Positions 15,292 to 24,793 are shown, counted from the first letter of the stretch. The stretch is DNA of 38,544 nt from Acidaminobacter hydrogenoformans DSM 2784 (GCF_900103005.1 NZ_FMWL01000025.1:1-38544), one strand, 5' to 3'. The notes: generated by a model from the sequence alone, not told the origin. Numbers and translations: made by a program.

Positions 15292-16770
15292 ATGATTCAA
15301 CGATCCAGCGGCATAATGTTGCCCGTCGCTTCACTTCCCGGACCTTATGGTATAGGGGACTTTGGAAAGTCAGCCTATCACTTTGTGGATTTTCTCGAGG
15401 CTTCAGGACAGAAAAACTGGCAGATTCTACCCCTTGGCGTGACAAGCTATGGGGATTCGCCTTATCAGTGTCTTTCAGCCTTTGCAGGGAATCCGTACTT
15501 TATAGACCTCAAGACCTTTATTGAACTGGGCTATCTGTCAAAGATAGAAGTGGCCAAAGCAAAGCTGGATAAGGATTCTAACCCCATTGATTACGGGCAT
15601 CTCTTCAAGGCCAAAATGGGGTTGCTAAGGAAAGCATACAAACGCGCCAAGCTCAATCTGGAAGGCGTTTTGGGCGACTTTTTGAAAGCGCGCGAAGACT
15701 GGCTGAGACCCTTTGCGCTGTATATGGCCATCAAGTCGGCCCAGGGCAACAAAGCCTGGTCTGAATGGGCGCCGGAATACCGCGCCTATGAGTCTCCCGC
15801 AGTCAAGGTCTTTGAGACAGCGCACAAGGATGACATTTGTTTTTGGGTGTTCACGCAATATTTCTTTGAGATGCAGTGGCAGAAGCTTAAGCATTATGCG
15901 AATCAAAAGGGTGTCCAGATCATAGGCGACCTGCCCATTTATGTGGCAGAGGACAGCGCGGACGTCTGGGCTAAACCAGAATATTTCAGGCTGGACAAGA
16001 ATGGCAAGCCCCTTAAAATCTCCGGTGTGCCGCCGGATGACTTTTCCGTCACCGGCCAGCTTTGGGGCAATCCCATCTATGACTGGCGTGCAATGAAAAA
16101 AGACGGCTACAAGTGGTGGATCGAGCGGTTCCGTCACAGCTTTACGCTGTATGATGTTCTGAGAATTGACCACTTCAGAGGCTTTGAAGCTTACTGGGAA
16201 GTCAATTACGGGGCGGAGACGGCCGCTGTGGGCAAGTGGGTCAAGGGGCCGGGAATGAAGCTATTTTCCGCGATCCATAATGCCCTTGGCCCGCTAAAAA
16301 TTATTGCAGAAGACCTCGGGTTCCTGACGCCGGAAGTGAAGACCCTGATTGAAGCGGCGGGTTATCCTGGCATGAAAGTTTTGCAATTCGCTTTTGATCC
16401 TGACGTTGAAAGTGATTATTTGCCCCATCACGCGGTTCAAAATGCCGTCGTGTACACGGGCACCCATGACAATGACACCATAGCAGGCTGGCTGGACAGC
16501 ATTCCTAAAAGGGAATTTATGCGTGCGGTGAATTATTTGAAGCTGAATTATGATGAAGGCCTGAACTGGGGGATGATTCGGGGCGCATGGAGCTCGACGG
16601 CGAACCTTGCCATAGCGCCAATGCATGATTTTCTGAATCTTGGCAGCGAGGCGCGAATCAATGTCCCCGCGACTATAGGCAACAACTGGACCTGGCGGCT
16701 GGCGGAATCCGAACTGACACCGGCCCTGGCCGCAAGGATCCGCGAGCTGACAGCGCTTTACGGGAGGTAG
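15292..16770 (+). CDS. malQ: 4-alpha-glucanotransferase (amylomaltase, GH77)
   Basis: It moves alpha-1,4-glucan segments between maltodextrins in the cytoplasm. The protein has 492 residues. The start is ATG 15292, preceded by AAGAAGGTG at 6 bases. The catalytic residues of GH77 are in place: the nucleophile Asp in RIDHFRG (residue 293), the acid/base Glu in IIAEDLG (340), and the Asp in THDND (395). The N-terminus SSGIMLPVASLPGPYGIGDFG is the family hallmark. glgP begins two bases after its stop, so MalQ products feed directly to the phosphorylase. Confidence 0.96.
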   Translation: MIQRSSGIMLPVASLPGPYGIGDFGKSAYHFVDFLEASGQKNWQILPLGVTSYGDSPYQCLSAFAGNPYFIDLKTFIELGYLSKIEVAKAKLDKDSNPIDYGHLFKAKMGLLRKAYKRAKLNLEGVLGDFLKAREDWLRPFALYMAIKSAQGNKAWSEWAPEYRAYESPAVKVFETAHKDDICFWVFTQYFFEMQWQKLKHYANQKGVQIIGDLPIYVAEDSADVWAKPEYFRLDKNGKPLKISGVPPDDFSVTGQLWGNPIYDWRAMKKDGYKWWIERFRHSFTLYDVLRIDHFRGFEAYWEVNYGAETAAVGKWVKGPGMKLFSAIHNALGPLKIIAEDLGFLTPEVKTLIEAAGYPGMKVLQFAFDPDVESDYLPHHAVQNAVVYTGTHDNDTIAGWLDSIPKREFMRAVNYLKLNYDEGLNWGMIRGAWSSTANLAIAPMHDFLNLGSEARINVPATIGNNWTWRLAESELTPALAARIRELTALYGR

Positions 16771-16772
16771 TT

Positions 16773-19121
16773 ATGGACAATTTGAATGGAAGAATTTCAG
16801 CCTGGGCATTAACCACCTTTGGCAAGGACTTTGCCGATTGTAACGCAAAAGAAAAGTACATCGCGCTTTCCAAGGCGCTGATGCAGGACATTGTGCCGCG
16901 CTGGCAGGCGACGGAGGAAAAATTCGAGGGCCGCAAGCGGGCCAGTTATCTGTCAGCGGAGTATCTTATGGGACGAGCCCTTGGCAACAATCTGATCAAT
17001 TTGGGCCAGCGGCAGGAGGTCGCTGAGCAGCTGAGTGCCATGGGTGTGGACCTGAACACCGTCGAGCAGGCGGAGCCGGATGCGGGCCTTGGCAATGGGG
17101 GACTGGGCCGGCTTGCGGCATGCTTCCTCGACTCTGCAGCGACCCACGGTTATCCGCTGAACGGCTATGGGATCCGCTATGAGTTTGGCATTTTCAAGCA
17201 GCGGTTCGTGGAGGGCTTTCAGGTCGAGGAGGCGGACAATTGGCTGGAATATGGGGATCCGTGGTCGATTCGCCGTGCGGATGAAGCTGTAAAGATTAGT
17301 TTTGCCGATGGTGACGTCACAGCCATCCCTTACGACACCCCCATAGTCGGGTACGGCGGCGAGACGGTCAATACCTTGCGTCTCTGGAAGGCCGAGCCCC
17401 TTGAGCCGTTTGACTTTGAGCAGTTCAACCTGCAGAATTACGACCGCGCGGTCAAGGCGAAGAATAACGCGGAGACCATCACCAAGGTGCTGTATCCTAA
17501 TGACTCCAACGAAAAAGGGAAACTTCTCAGGCTCAAGCAGCAGTATTTCTTTGTCTCGGCGTCCCTACAGGACCTGCTGGCCAAGCACAAAGCGGCTTAT
17601 GGTGATTTTTCGCGTTTCGCTGAGCTGAATGCCATTCAGCTGAACGATACCCATCCTGCGGTGGCCATTCCGGAGATGATGCGGCTGCTGACGTCGAACG
17701 AGGGCCTGACCTGGAAAGAGGCTTGGGGCCTGGTGACAAAGACCTTTGCCTATACGAACCACACCATTCTGGCGGAGGCGCTGGAAACCTGGGACATCAA
17801 GCTTTACAAGAAGCTGCTGCCTGCGGTGTATGGCGTCATTCTAAAAATCAACGAGCAGCTGCTTCGTGAGCTTAAGACGATGGGGGTGCCTTTAGCGGAC
17901 GTCCCTAAGTACGAGATCATTCACGACAAGCGGATTCGCATGGCATTTCTTTCGATTTATGGGACGTTCTCCACCAATGGCGTGGCACAGCTGCACACGG
18001 GGCTGCTGATCAACAGTGAGCTGAAGGATTGGTACGCGCTGTATCCGGAGCGGTTCAACAACAAGACCAATGGGATCACCCAGCGGCGCTGGCTGCTGAA
18101 GGCGAATCCGGAGCTGTCTGCTTTTATCACTGAGCTCTTGGGCTCAGACCGGTGGATTACCCATCTGGATGAGCTGAGAAAGCTGGAAGCCTACGCGGAG
18201 GATCCGGCGGTGCTTGAGCGTTTTCTCGAGATCAAGCAGCAAAAGAAATATCAGCTGGCGGCGCATATTATGGAGCGAGAGGGGATTGAGATCGATCCTC
18301 ATTCCATCTATGATATTCAGATTAAGCGCCTGCATGAGTACAAGCGGCAGCTGATGAATGCGTTCCAGATCCTGGACCTGTACTATAGGCTCAAGAAAGA
18401 CAAGAACTTTAAGATAGTGCCAAGGACCTTCATTTTTGGGGCCAAGGCGGCGCCGGGTTATGTGAGGGCCAAGGGCATCATCAAGTTTATTCAGGAGATC
18501 AAGGAACTCGTCAATGGTGACCCCGACATGGCGGGCAAGTTGAAGGTGGTCTTTGTGGAGAACTACGACGTCTCCTATGGCGAGCTGCTGTTTCCAGCAG
18601 CGGATCTCTCAGAGCAGATTTCAACCGCAGGCAAGGAAGCTTCCGGCACGGGAAATATGAAATTCATGCTGAATGGCGCGCCAACCATAGGGACCTATGA
18701 TGGCGCCAATATTGAAATTGTCGAGGAAGCCGGCGAAGAGAACAATTTCATCTTTGGCCTGCGGGTTGAGGAGATTGAGCAGATCAAAGCGACCTACAAG
18801 CCTTCCGCTGAGTTCAGGAAGGCGAAGGGTCTGAAAAAAGTGGTGGATTCCCTGGTGGATGGCACTTTCAGTGATGGCGGCACCGGTATGTTCAAGGAGC
18901 TGCATGACGCCCTGCTGTTAGGTGCGGACTGGCATGCCCCGGACGTCTTCATGATTCTGAAGGACTTTGCGGCTTATAGAGAAGCCCAGCAAAAAGTCAA
19001 CGACGCCTACCTCGACAGGATGGCCTGGGCGAAGAAGTGCTGGATGAACATAGCAGGTGCCGGTAAGTTTTCGTCAGATCGTACGATTAAGCAGTATTGT
19101 GAAGATATTTGGAAATGCTAA
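16773..19121 (+). CDS. glgP: Glycogen/maltodextrin phosphorylase (GT35)
   Basis: It phosphorolyses alpha-1,4-glucans to glucose-1-phosphate. The protein has 782 residues, slightly short for the family (usually 800-840). The PLP-binding lysine is in EASGTGNMKFMLNGA at residue 630. Also visible are AEPDAGLGNGGLGRLAACFLDS, the active-site loop region NGYGIRYEFGIFKQ, LNDTHPA and IHDKRIRMAFLSIYG. Its ribosome binding site GGGAGG lies inside the end of malQ, so the genes are coupled. No glycogen-synthesis genes are in the window, which suggests a degradative pair. Confidence 0.96.
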   Translation: MDNLNGRISAWALTTFGKDFADCNAKEKYIALSKALMQDIVPRWQATEEKFEGRKRASYLSAEYLMGRALGNNLINLGQRQEVAEQLSAMGVDLNTVEQAEPDAGLGNGGLGRLAACFLDSAATHGYPLNGYGIRYEFGIFKQRFVEGFQVEEADNWLEYGDPWSIRRADEAVKISFADGDVTAIPYDTPIVGYGGETVNTLRLWKAEPLEPFDFEQFNLQNYDRAVKAKNNAETITKVLYPNDSNEKGKLLRLKQQYFFVSASLQDLLAKHKAAYGDFSRFAELNAIQLNDTHPAVAIPEMMRLLTSNEGLTWKEAWGLVTKTFAYTNHTILAEALETWDIKLYKKLLPAVYGVILKINEQLLRELKTMGVPLADVPKYEIIHDKRIRMAFLSIYGTFSTNGVAQLHTGLLINSELKDWYALYPERFNNKTNGITQRRWLLKANPELSAFITELLGSDRWITHLDELRKLEAYAEDPAVLERFLEIKQQKKYQLAAHIMEREGIEIDPHSIYDIQIKRLHEYKRQLMNAFQILDLYYRLKKDKNFKIVPRTFIFGAKAAPGYVRAKGIIKFIQEIKELVNGDPDMAGKLKVVFVENYDVSYGELLFPAADLSEQISTAGKEASGTGNMKFMLNGAPTIGTYDGANIEIVEEAGEENNFIFGLRVEEIEQIKATYKPSAEFRKAKGLKKVVDSLVDGTFSDGGTGMFKELHDALLLGADWHAPDVFMILKDFAAYREAQQKVNDAYLDRMAWAKKCWMNIAGAGKFSSDRTIKQYCEDIWKC

Positions 19122-19274
19122 GAAGCAGCGAACTGCAACCATCGGCAAGTGGTAATGGGGGAAAAGGAATCTGGCGTGGACGCCCACATGTTTAAGTGTG
19201 CTTAAGAAGGGTAAACTTGCTATGGTATTTGAGAAACTACAAATATACATCAGGAATACTTGGAGGAAGGCGTC

Positions 19275-20168
19275 GTGCCAGAGGTCAAAGAAAATGGTAC
19301 TGGTTTACTGAGCCCCAAATCAGCAAGTCTTAGTGCTGCGTGTAAGCTCATGCTGTCAGGCGGACTGTTATCCTTATTTGCGTCAGTCATAAGCTTAGTC
19401 GACCCACGCGTCTATCAGGAAGTGGTTCAATCTGGGACGATCTCCAGGTTTCTAAGCTTCGGGTCATCCGTTCAGGACCTGATTACGGCGCCGGCAGCGC
19501 TCCTGCTTATTGTGCTGACGTTAAAGTTTTCAGGGCAAATGAAGAAGCCGCAGGACTCACAGCATTCGCTTTCGAAGGGTCATATCAAAACGTTGATGGC
19601 TATGACCGGACTGGGATCTTATTTGTTCTACGGTTATGGACTCTACGTCATACAGGGACAGTACACGTCGCTCTATCTTGTATATCTCGCCATCTTCTCT
19701 TTAACACTCTACGGCGTCATTGCCGGAATTGTAGCTTTAGCGCAAAATAAGAAGGTGATTGTTCAAATACCCCATTTGTTGAGACGCGTAATATCAGGAT
19801 TCTTGATGTTTATCTTAATAATCTTGATTCCGGTATGGATTCTCAGAATGCAGCACGATTTATACAGTCGAATGCCTGGAGAGGTTTATGGTGTTTTTGT
19901 GCTGGATTTAGGCGTCGTCTTTCCCGCGATTGCGTATGTTATTTGGCAGCTGATCAGAAAAACAAATTTTGGGGTGATGCTTGCAGGCGTGGCTTTAATC
20001 AAAGCACTGACGCTGTGCCTTTCTGTCGCTTTGGGGGAAATTCTGAAGCCCATTTATGGCTTTGGACAGGATGTAGGGATGGTGCTCATATTTACGCTGC
20101 TGACGGTCGTTAGTGGCGGATTGAGTTTGGCGTTGTTCAGCAGACTTGAGATTGAGGATAATCGGTAA
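19275..20168 (+). CDS. Polytopic membrane protein of unknown function
   Basis: The protein has 297 residues from GTG 19275, which TGGAGGA precedes by 7 bases; a TTG at 19260 lies ahead of that site. About seven hydrophobic helices are evident, for example LITAPAALLLIVLTL, LMFILIILIPVWIL and VMLAGVALIKALTLCLS. Loops carry a conserved-looking LYVIQGQYTSLYLVYLA stretch. The first 25 residues are hydrophilic and presumably cytoplasmic. I do not recognise a family with certainty. It stands alone, with a terminator right after it. Confidence 0.7.
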   Translation: MPEVKENGTGLLSPKSASLSAACKLMLSGGLLSLFASVISLVDPRVYQEVVQSGTISRFLSFGSSVQDLITAPAALLLIVLTLKFSGQMKKPQDSQHSLSKGHIKTLMAMTGLGSYLFYGYGLYVIQGQYTSLYLVYLAIFSLTLYGVIAGIVALAQNKKVIVQIPHLLRRVISGFLMFILIILIPVWILRMQHDLYSRMPGEVYGVFVLDLGVVFPAIAYVIWQLIRKTNFGVMLAGVALIKALTLCLSVALGEILKPIYGFGQDVGMVLIFTLLTVVSGGLSLALFSRLEIEDNR

Positions 20169-20183
20169 AATATGATAAAAAAA

Positions 20184-20243
20184 GCGACACAAGGCTATGA
20201 GGCGATCAGGCAGTGATTACTCATAAGCATTGTGTCGTTTCTA
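20184..20243 (+). terminator. Terminator of the membrane-protein gene
   Basis: GCGACACAA..GGCTATGAG pairs with CTCATAAG..TTGTGTCG(T) in a two-part stem, with TTTCTATTT after it. Confidence 0.75.
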
Positions 20244-20322
20244 TTTGTGGCAAGGCTTTGGTGAGGGTACTTCAGTGGATTTGAAAAATTGGGGTGGGGG
20301 GACCATCGGTGAAAAATAAAAT

Positions 20323-20400
20323 TCGACAATTCCGCAAAAATGGTATATGATTAGCTAAGTAATAGTTACTTAAACAATAGTTAGCTGCATAACAATAAGT
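20323..20400 (+). promoter_or_regulatory. Promoter and operators of the MarR gene
   Basis: TCGACA (20323-20328), 17 bases, TATGAT (20346-20351). Just downstream is TAAGTAATAGTTACTTA (20356-20372), two perfect 7-bp arms with a TAG spacer. A further AATAGTTAGCT word follows at 20376-20386. Autorepression by MarR is likely. The rest of the 300-base gap from 20169 holds only the preceding terminator. Confidence 0.6.
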
Positions 20401-20469
20401 TAACCTAAAGCGTTGAAGTGTTCAAGATATAATAATTTTTATTCATTTGCTTTCACGAGGAGGATTCAC

Positions 20470-20892
20470 ATGGAACTCAAATCTGTGTATGGTCATAAAA
20501 TCAATCAGCTGGGTCGGCTGTTCACCAAAAAATTGAATGACTTGCTTTCAGTGCATGGACTACACGCTTCGCAGTGGTCCATGATCCTTTATCTGCATGA
20601 CCGGAAGCGGTGTACGCAGGTTGAGCTGGCGCATTATCTGAACGTTGAGGCGCCCACGGTTACGCGCACACTGGCCAGACTCGAAGCGCTTGGTTACATC
20701 AAGCGTGAGGAAGGACGGGACAAGAGAGAAAAGCGGATCACATTGACAGAGGATGCAGAAGCGATTTTTTCAAAATGCTATGAAGCCAGTCAAAGCCTCG
20801 AAAGCAAAGCTTTGGAAGGTATTGCGGCGGAAGAGCTTGAAACATTCACCCGCGTTATTGAAAAAATGAACGAAAATTTGAACGCAGTATAA
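20470..20892 (+). CDS. MarR-family transcriptional regulator
   Basis: The protein has 140 residues from ATG 20470, with GAGGAGGA just upstream; the frame is open further left over the promoter, which is excluded. The winged HTH is clear: CTQVELAHYLNVEAPTVTRTLARLEALGYIKREEGRDKREKRITLT at about 50-95, with the wing DKREKR. Long helices on either side make the dimer interface. It is 36 bases upstream of the YczE-like gene, which it presumably controls. The ligand is unknown. Confidence 0.92.
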   Translation: MELKSVYGHKINQLGRLFTKKLNDLLSVHGLHASQWSMILYLHDRKRCTQVELAHYLNVEAPTVTRTLARLEALGYIKREEGRDKREKRITLTEDAEAIFSKCYEASQSLESKALEGIAAEELETFTRVIEKMNENLNAV

Positions 20893-20928
20893 CAGCGTGT
20901 TTGGTGAAAATTGAAGGGAGCAAAATGA

Positions 20929-21573
20929 ATGAAGCAAAACTTGGGAATGAAGTCTATGGATAAAGTGGTTCTATTCCGGCTGTTTTTATTTGTGTTCGGA
21001 ATTTTTCTTTTAGCCCTTGGGGTGACAACAGTCATTAAGGCCAGTTTAGGGGTGCCCACATGGGATGTCATGCATATTGGCCTCGCGAATAAGACGTCGC
21101 TTTCCATTGGCAGATGGGTGCAGATTATTGGTGTCGCTATGGTGCTCATGACTTCGTTCCTCGAGAAGGAAAACCCCAAATTTGGCAGCATTGCGAATAT
21201 TGTGCTTGTAGGTTATTTCATCAATTTGATTTTGGCCGTCGAGCTGATTCCAACCTTTGAAGGCATCGTGGCGCGTGCTGTTCAATTAATGGTTGGCATA
21301 GTCCTGATGGGCATTGGTTCAGGCATGTACGTTTCGTCGAAAATTGGGTCCGGACCTCGAGATGGCATGACCTTGTATTTATCCAGGAAGCTTTCCATAT
21401 CTGTGGGGCTGGCCAGAACGGTGCTGGAAATGGTGGCGCTGACCATAGGCTGGATGCTTGGCGGGCCTGTCGCTTTGGGCACCTTTGTGTCCGTATTTCT
21501 GATCGGTCCCATTATGCAGTCTTCGCTGGCGTTCTGGACGCATCAGATTAAGCGGGCTGCGCTGACGGCGTAA
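20929..21573 (+). CDS. YczE/YyaS/YitT-like integral membrane protein
   Basis: The protein has 214 residues with about five hydrophobic helices. The pattern FGIFLLALGVTTVIKASLGVPTWDVMHIGLA, then GSGMYVSSKIGSGPRDGMTLYLS and GTFVSVFLIGPIMQ, matches the YczE-like family of Firmicutes membrane proteins (UPF0750/YitT relatives). Molecular activity is not established; in Bacillus subtilis YczE is needed for bacillaene and surfactin-type product formation. AGGGAG is 8 bases before ATG 20929. It is the second gene of the marR unit and may be an uptake or export function controlled by it. Confidence 0.8.
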   Translation: MKQNLGMKSMDKVVLFRLFLFVFGIFLLALGVTTVIKASLGVPTWDVMHIGLANKTSLSIGRWVQIIGVAMVLMTSFLEKENPKFGSIANIVLVGYFINLILAVELIPTFEGIVARAVQLMVGIVLMGIGSGMYVSSKIGSGPRDGMTLYLSRKLSISVGLARTVLEMVALTIGWMLGGPVALGTFVSVFLIGPIMQSSLAFWTHQIKRAALTA

Positions 21574-21687
21574 CGGGTGTGTGGCGGCAGATGCGGGTGA
21601 GTAAAAGACCCGTGTGAAGTTAGTGGCGCCTTCGGTTGACGGCAATCGCGGCTTTTCCCTGCGCCATTTCCTCAAAAAACACCAAAC

Positions 21688-21718
21688 AAAAAAGGGGGCA
21701 CTTTAAACCCCCTTTTTT
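21688..21718. terminator. Bidirectional terminator
   Basis: AAAAAAGGGGG pairs with CCCCCTTTTTT around a 9-base loop between converging genes. Confidence 0.9.
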
Positions 21719-21734
21719 ATTTGTCCATTTTAAG

Positions 21735-23351
21735 TTACTTGACAAACCGCCGCGCCTCATCAAACTGAGGTGAGATCACAACGACACCGCTTCGGTTGAT
21801 GAAACCGGTCAGATCCTTTGATTTAATTCGTGCAAAGCCTTCTGAGAAGCCTTCGGGATCAACGTAGTTAAATTTTGGCTGGACGACCATAGCGCCGGAT
21901 TTGTCTATGATGCCATATTTACCGCCAGACATGACAAAGGCGAGGCCCTCTGAGAAGGCATGGGCATCCTGGTAGCTTTGGCTGAAAACCCGCTGACCGC
22001 TCGTATTGATATAACGGAACGCGAAGCCGCCACTGGCGTCTGTTTCAATGACCGCCAGACCTTCAGAGAAATTGTCCGCCCACATATAGCTCGCGGATAG
22101 GACAGGCGCCCCACTGGTGTTCAAGAAGCCTATGGAGGTGCCGGAATTGTAGCGGATGAGACCATCGGCACCATTACCGGCAATGAGGTACTGAGGCGGG
22201 ATGAACTTGGTTCCCTGGCGATTGATGTAGCCTGTCAAGCCATTTTCCTGAATCGCCGCAATGCCGTTCTCGAAGCGGTTCGCGGCTGTAAAGGCCGGTT
22301 GAATGACCATGGTACCGGTGGTGTCAATGTAGCCAATTTTTCCGGAGACAACGACCCGGGCAAGACCTTCGGAGAATTGATCCGCGAACTCGTAAGCGGG
22401 CTCAATAACCCAGTTGGCGTTTTTATCAATATAGCCATATTTACCGCTGTATTTGGCGGGGGCGAGACCATCTGCAAAAGAACCTGCGTCTTCGTAGGCG
22501 AATGGGATCATCATAGTCCCGGCTTTGTCAATGAAGCCATATTTGCCATTCATTGAGACCACAGCGAGGTTTTCTGAAAAATCACTGGCGCGGCTGTAGA
22601 GAAAACGGATCGCCAGCTTGCCATCAGGGCCCATATAGCCCCAGCGGTCGCCTATTCTGACGGCGGCGAAAGGCTGATTGGCTCTGGCCGCGGCCATAGG
22701 CTCCGCGAACGTAGGTGACACCAGGACGCCAAGCTGCTCGCCAAGCTTGTAAGGATGCCCTTTAGCCTGGGTTTCAAGGGTATTCATCATAAGCTTGAAC
22801 AGATCCCCCCTGAGAATATCCTGCTCCTGATTCAGGGACAGTCCCTTAAAAAGCCCCAGGGATGCGGCCGTATCAAACGCTGTCTCCCAGGCAAAGTCCT
22901 CCGGCGTCGTGTAGCCCAGTGCCTTCAGCATGAACACGCTGGCTTCCTGGACGGTGTGGCGCTGCTCGTAGCCAAACAGGTTGCCCCCGACCCCCGAGGT
23001 CCACTCGCGGGACTGGGCATAGGCCACGTAGGGCTCGCCCCAGTGATTCCTTCTGTCGGTGAATGTGGAAGGCATATTCCAGGCCGCGGCCTGATTAAAC
23101 TCGCCCAGCATCCTGGCCAGAACGACCATCATTTCCGTGCGCGTTAGATATTCGTCCTCCGCAAGGTCCCCGCCAGCTTTGCCCTCGATCAGGCCCATAG
23201 CTCTGAGCTCCTGGCCGGCAGTTGGACCCGCAGCATAGCTCGAAGAGACCCCGCCGATGGTCACCATCACCACAATGACCAGCAACAGACACCACGCTGT
23301 TCTTAATGGTCTTTTTATTTTTGAGGTCGCATACAATAAGTCTTTTCGCAT
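21735..23351 (-). CDS. Secreted SLH-like and WG-repeat protein
   Basis: The protein has 538 residues. A long signal peptide ends near SSSYAAG (about 41). Residues 45-200 look like S-layer-homology domains (GLIEGKAGGDLAEDEYLTRTEMMVVLARML, then FTDRRNHWGEPYVAYAQSREWTSGVGGNLFG). Residues 226-535 contain about seven WG (KWG) repeats of the form F-x-E-G-L-A-V-V...G-K-Y-G-Y-I-D-K-x-G. SLH domains bind wall polysaccharide, so this is likely a wall-attached beta-propeller-like protein. AAGGAGG precedes ATG 23351. Partners of WG repeats are unknown. Confidence 0.88.
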   Translation of the reverse strand: MRKDLLYATSKIKRPLRTAWCLLLVIVVMVTIGGVSSSYAAGPTAGQELRAMGLIEGKAGGDLAEDEYLTRTEMMVVLARMLGEFNQAAAWNMPSTFTDRRNHWGEPYVAYAQSREWTSGVGGNLFGYEQRHTVQEASVFMLKALGYTTPEDFAWETAFDTAASLGLFKGLSLNQEQDILRGDLFKLMMNTLETQAKGHPYKLGEQLGVLVSPTFAEPMAAARANQPFAAVRIGDRWGYMGPDGKLAIRFLYSRASDFSENLAVVSMNGKYGFIDKAGTMMIPFAYEDAGSFADGLAPAKYSGKYGYIDKNANWVIEPAYEFADQFSEGLARVVVSGKIGYIDTTGTMVIQPAFTAANRFENGIAAIQENGLTGYINRQGTKFIPPQYLIAGNGADGLIRYNSGTSIGFLNTSGAPVLSASYMWADNFSEGLAVIETDASGGFAFRYINTSGQRVFSQSYQDAHAFSEGLAFVMSGGKYGIIDKSGAMVVQPKFNYVDPEGFSEGFARIKSKDLTGFINRSGVVVISPQFDEARRFVK

Positions 23352-23460
23352 AGGGTTTACCTCCTTGTGTGAAATTCATCTGATTTTGAGGATATAATGC
23401 CTTCTTACCCAAATTAATGCTGCATTCCACACTGGGAATAAGTATTGCATTTTTGTGTTT

Positions 23461-23490
23461 TTGAATATTTCCTTGAAAATGAGGTATAAT
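23461..23490 (+). promoter_or_regulatory. Promoter of the acidic secreted protein gene
   Basis: TTGAAT (23461-23466), 18 bases, TATAAT (23485-23490), about 57 bases upstream of the TTG start. Confidence 0.55.
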
Positions 23491-23546
23491 ATAGGGAGAA
23501 AGACTTGTGTTATGTTGCCCTTTGCTGTTTGAAAGGATGTGATCTT

Positions 23547-24698
23547 TTGAAAAGAATTATTGCGATGTTCTTGTCGACTATGCTGATCTTGATGATGTCA
23601 GCGTTTGCGTTTGCGGCGGTGGATTCAGATGAGTATGAAGTTGTGATTACTGCACCGGAAGAGGATGAACCTTTGGCGCTTGTGAATGAGGATGACAAAT
23701 TCTTTGTAACAGGCTATATTATGGCTAATGATGACGACATCATTGAGTGGATTGAGTTAAGGATTGGTAATGAAACTCTTGCATTTGATGAGGATGATGA
23801 TGAATTTGACGACATTATTGGAGAATGGGACGATGATAAATTTAGCTTCAAATTTGTCGTGAGCCCAGATGACTTTGATATTGAGGATGATGAAGACGGC
23901 GAATATGACTTTCAAGTCAGCGCAGACGTCAATACGGATAAAGATTCCAACATTGAACAAGAATTAACCTCGGATGAAAAGACCATTGATATGGAATTTG
24001 ATCATACTGCGGACTATGCGCTTTGGATCACTAGCCCTGATGATGGCGATGACATCATGACAGACAGCTGGGGCAAAGACGTGACGATCAAAGGCTGGAT
24101 TCAAGCGGATGAAGGGGACATGCTGGAATCCCTTAGAATTGAAATTGAGCATTTGGACGGAGATGCTGACGAAGTGATTAACATCATTGACGCATCGGAT
24201 GATTCAGTCATGATGTCCAATGAAAAATTCGAATTTGAGGCAGATTGGGATCTCTCTGAGGAAGGTGACTTTGAAATCACAGTATTCGCGAGAATAGATG
24301 TCGATGAAGATGTGGACGATGAAGTCCTAAGGGACGAAGTCACCGTCGAAGTCATCTATGATGAAGACTATGATGACGACGAAGACGAAGATGACGATGA
24401 CAAAGACGAGGCTATGGACAACCATCCTGCTGCTCCAGCCATTGCCAACAAGCTTTTGAAGGATTGGGGCTATGCTAACCGCTACAGAGGCACTAACCTC
24501 ATTTCTGAAGTGGCAAAATTCATGGGCCCTAACACGGACTTTGATGGTGAATCCAAACTGGATGCAGAGGATTATGAAGACGCAATCGAGGCATTCTTGA
24601 AAGATCGCATAGATGAGTTAGATGATATGGATGTACCAGCCGCTCCAGGCAACTCCGCCAACAAAGGCAACGGCAAAGATAAGGACAAAGGGAAATAG
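23547..24698 (+). CDS. Highly acidic secreted protein with two Ig-like repeats
   Basis: The protein has 383 residues from TTG 23547, which AAAGGATGTGA precedes at 5 bases. The first 24 residues are a signal peptide (LILMMSAFAFAA). Two similar blocks follow, at 31-130 (VVITAPEED..FVTGYIMANDDDIIEWIELRI..) and 158-265 (LWITSPDDGDD..VTIKGWIQADEGDMLESLRIEI..). They look like tandem beta-sandwich domains. An almost pure Asp/Glu linker (271-290) leads to a helical C-terminal domain (about 293-360, HPAAPAIANKLLKDWGYANRYRG) and a Gly/Lys tail. The strong negative charge suggests calcium binding. I do not recognise the family. Confidence 0.8.
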   Translation: MKRIIAMFLSTMLILMMSAFAFAAVDSDEYEVVITAPEEDEPLALVNEDDKFFVTGYIMANDDDIIEWIELRIGNETLAFDEDDDEFDDIIGEWDDDKFSFKFVVSPDDFDIEDDEDGEYDFQVSADVNTDKDSNIEQELTSDEKTIDMEFDHTADYALWITSPDDGDDIMTDSWGKDVTIKGWIQADEGDMLESLRIEIEHLDGDADEVINIIDASDDSVMMSNEKFEFEADWDLSEEGDFEITVFARIDVDEDVDDEVLRDEVTVEVIYDEDYDDDEDEDDDDKDEAMDNHPAAPAIANKLLKDWGYANRYRGTNLISEVAKFMGPNTDFDGESKLDAEDYEDAIEAFLKDRIDELDDMDVPAAPGNSANKGNGKDKDKGK

Positions 24699-24745
24699 AA
24701 TCCCATAACGGTGTTCTGTAATCTTTCCGAAACACACAAACAACC

Positions 24746-24786
24746 AAAACCCTCACTTCAGGCTTTTTCTGAAGTGAGGGTTTTTT
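24746..24786. terminator. Bidirectional terminator
   Basis: AAAACCCTCACTTCAG pairs perfectly with CTGAAGTGAGGGTTTT around GCTTTTT and ends in Ts, between converging genes. Confidence 0.92.
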
Positions 24787-24793
24787 ACTGTGC

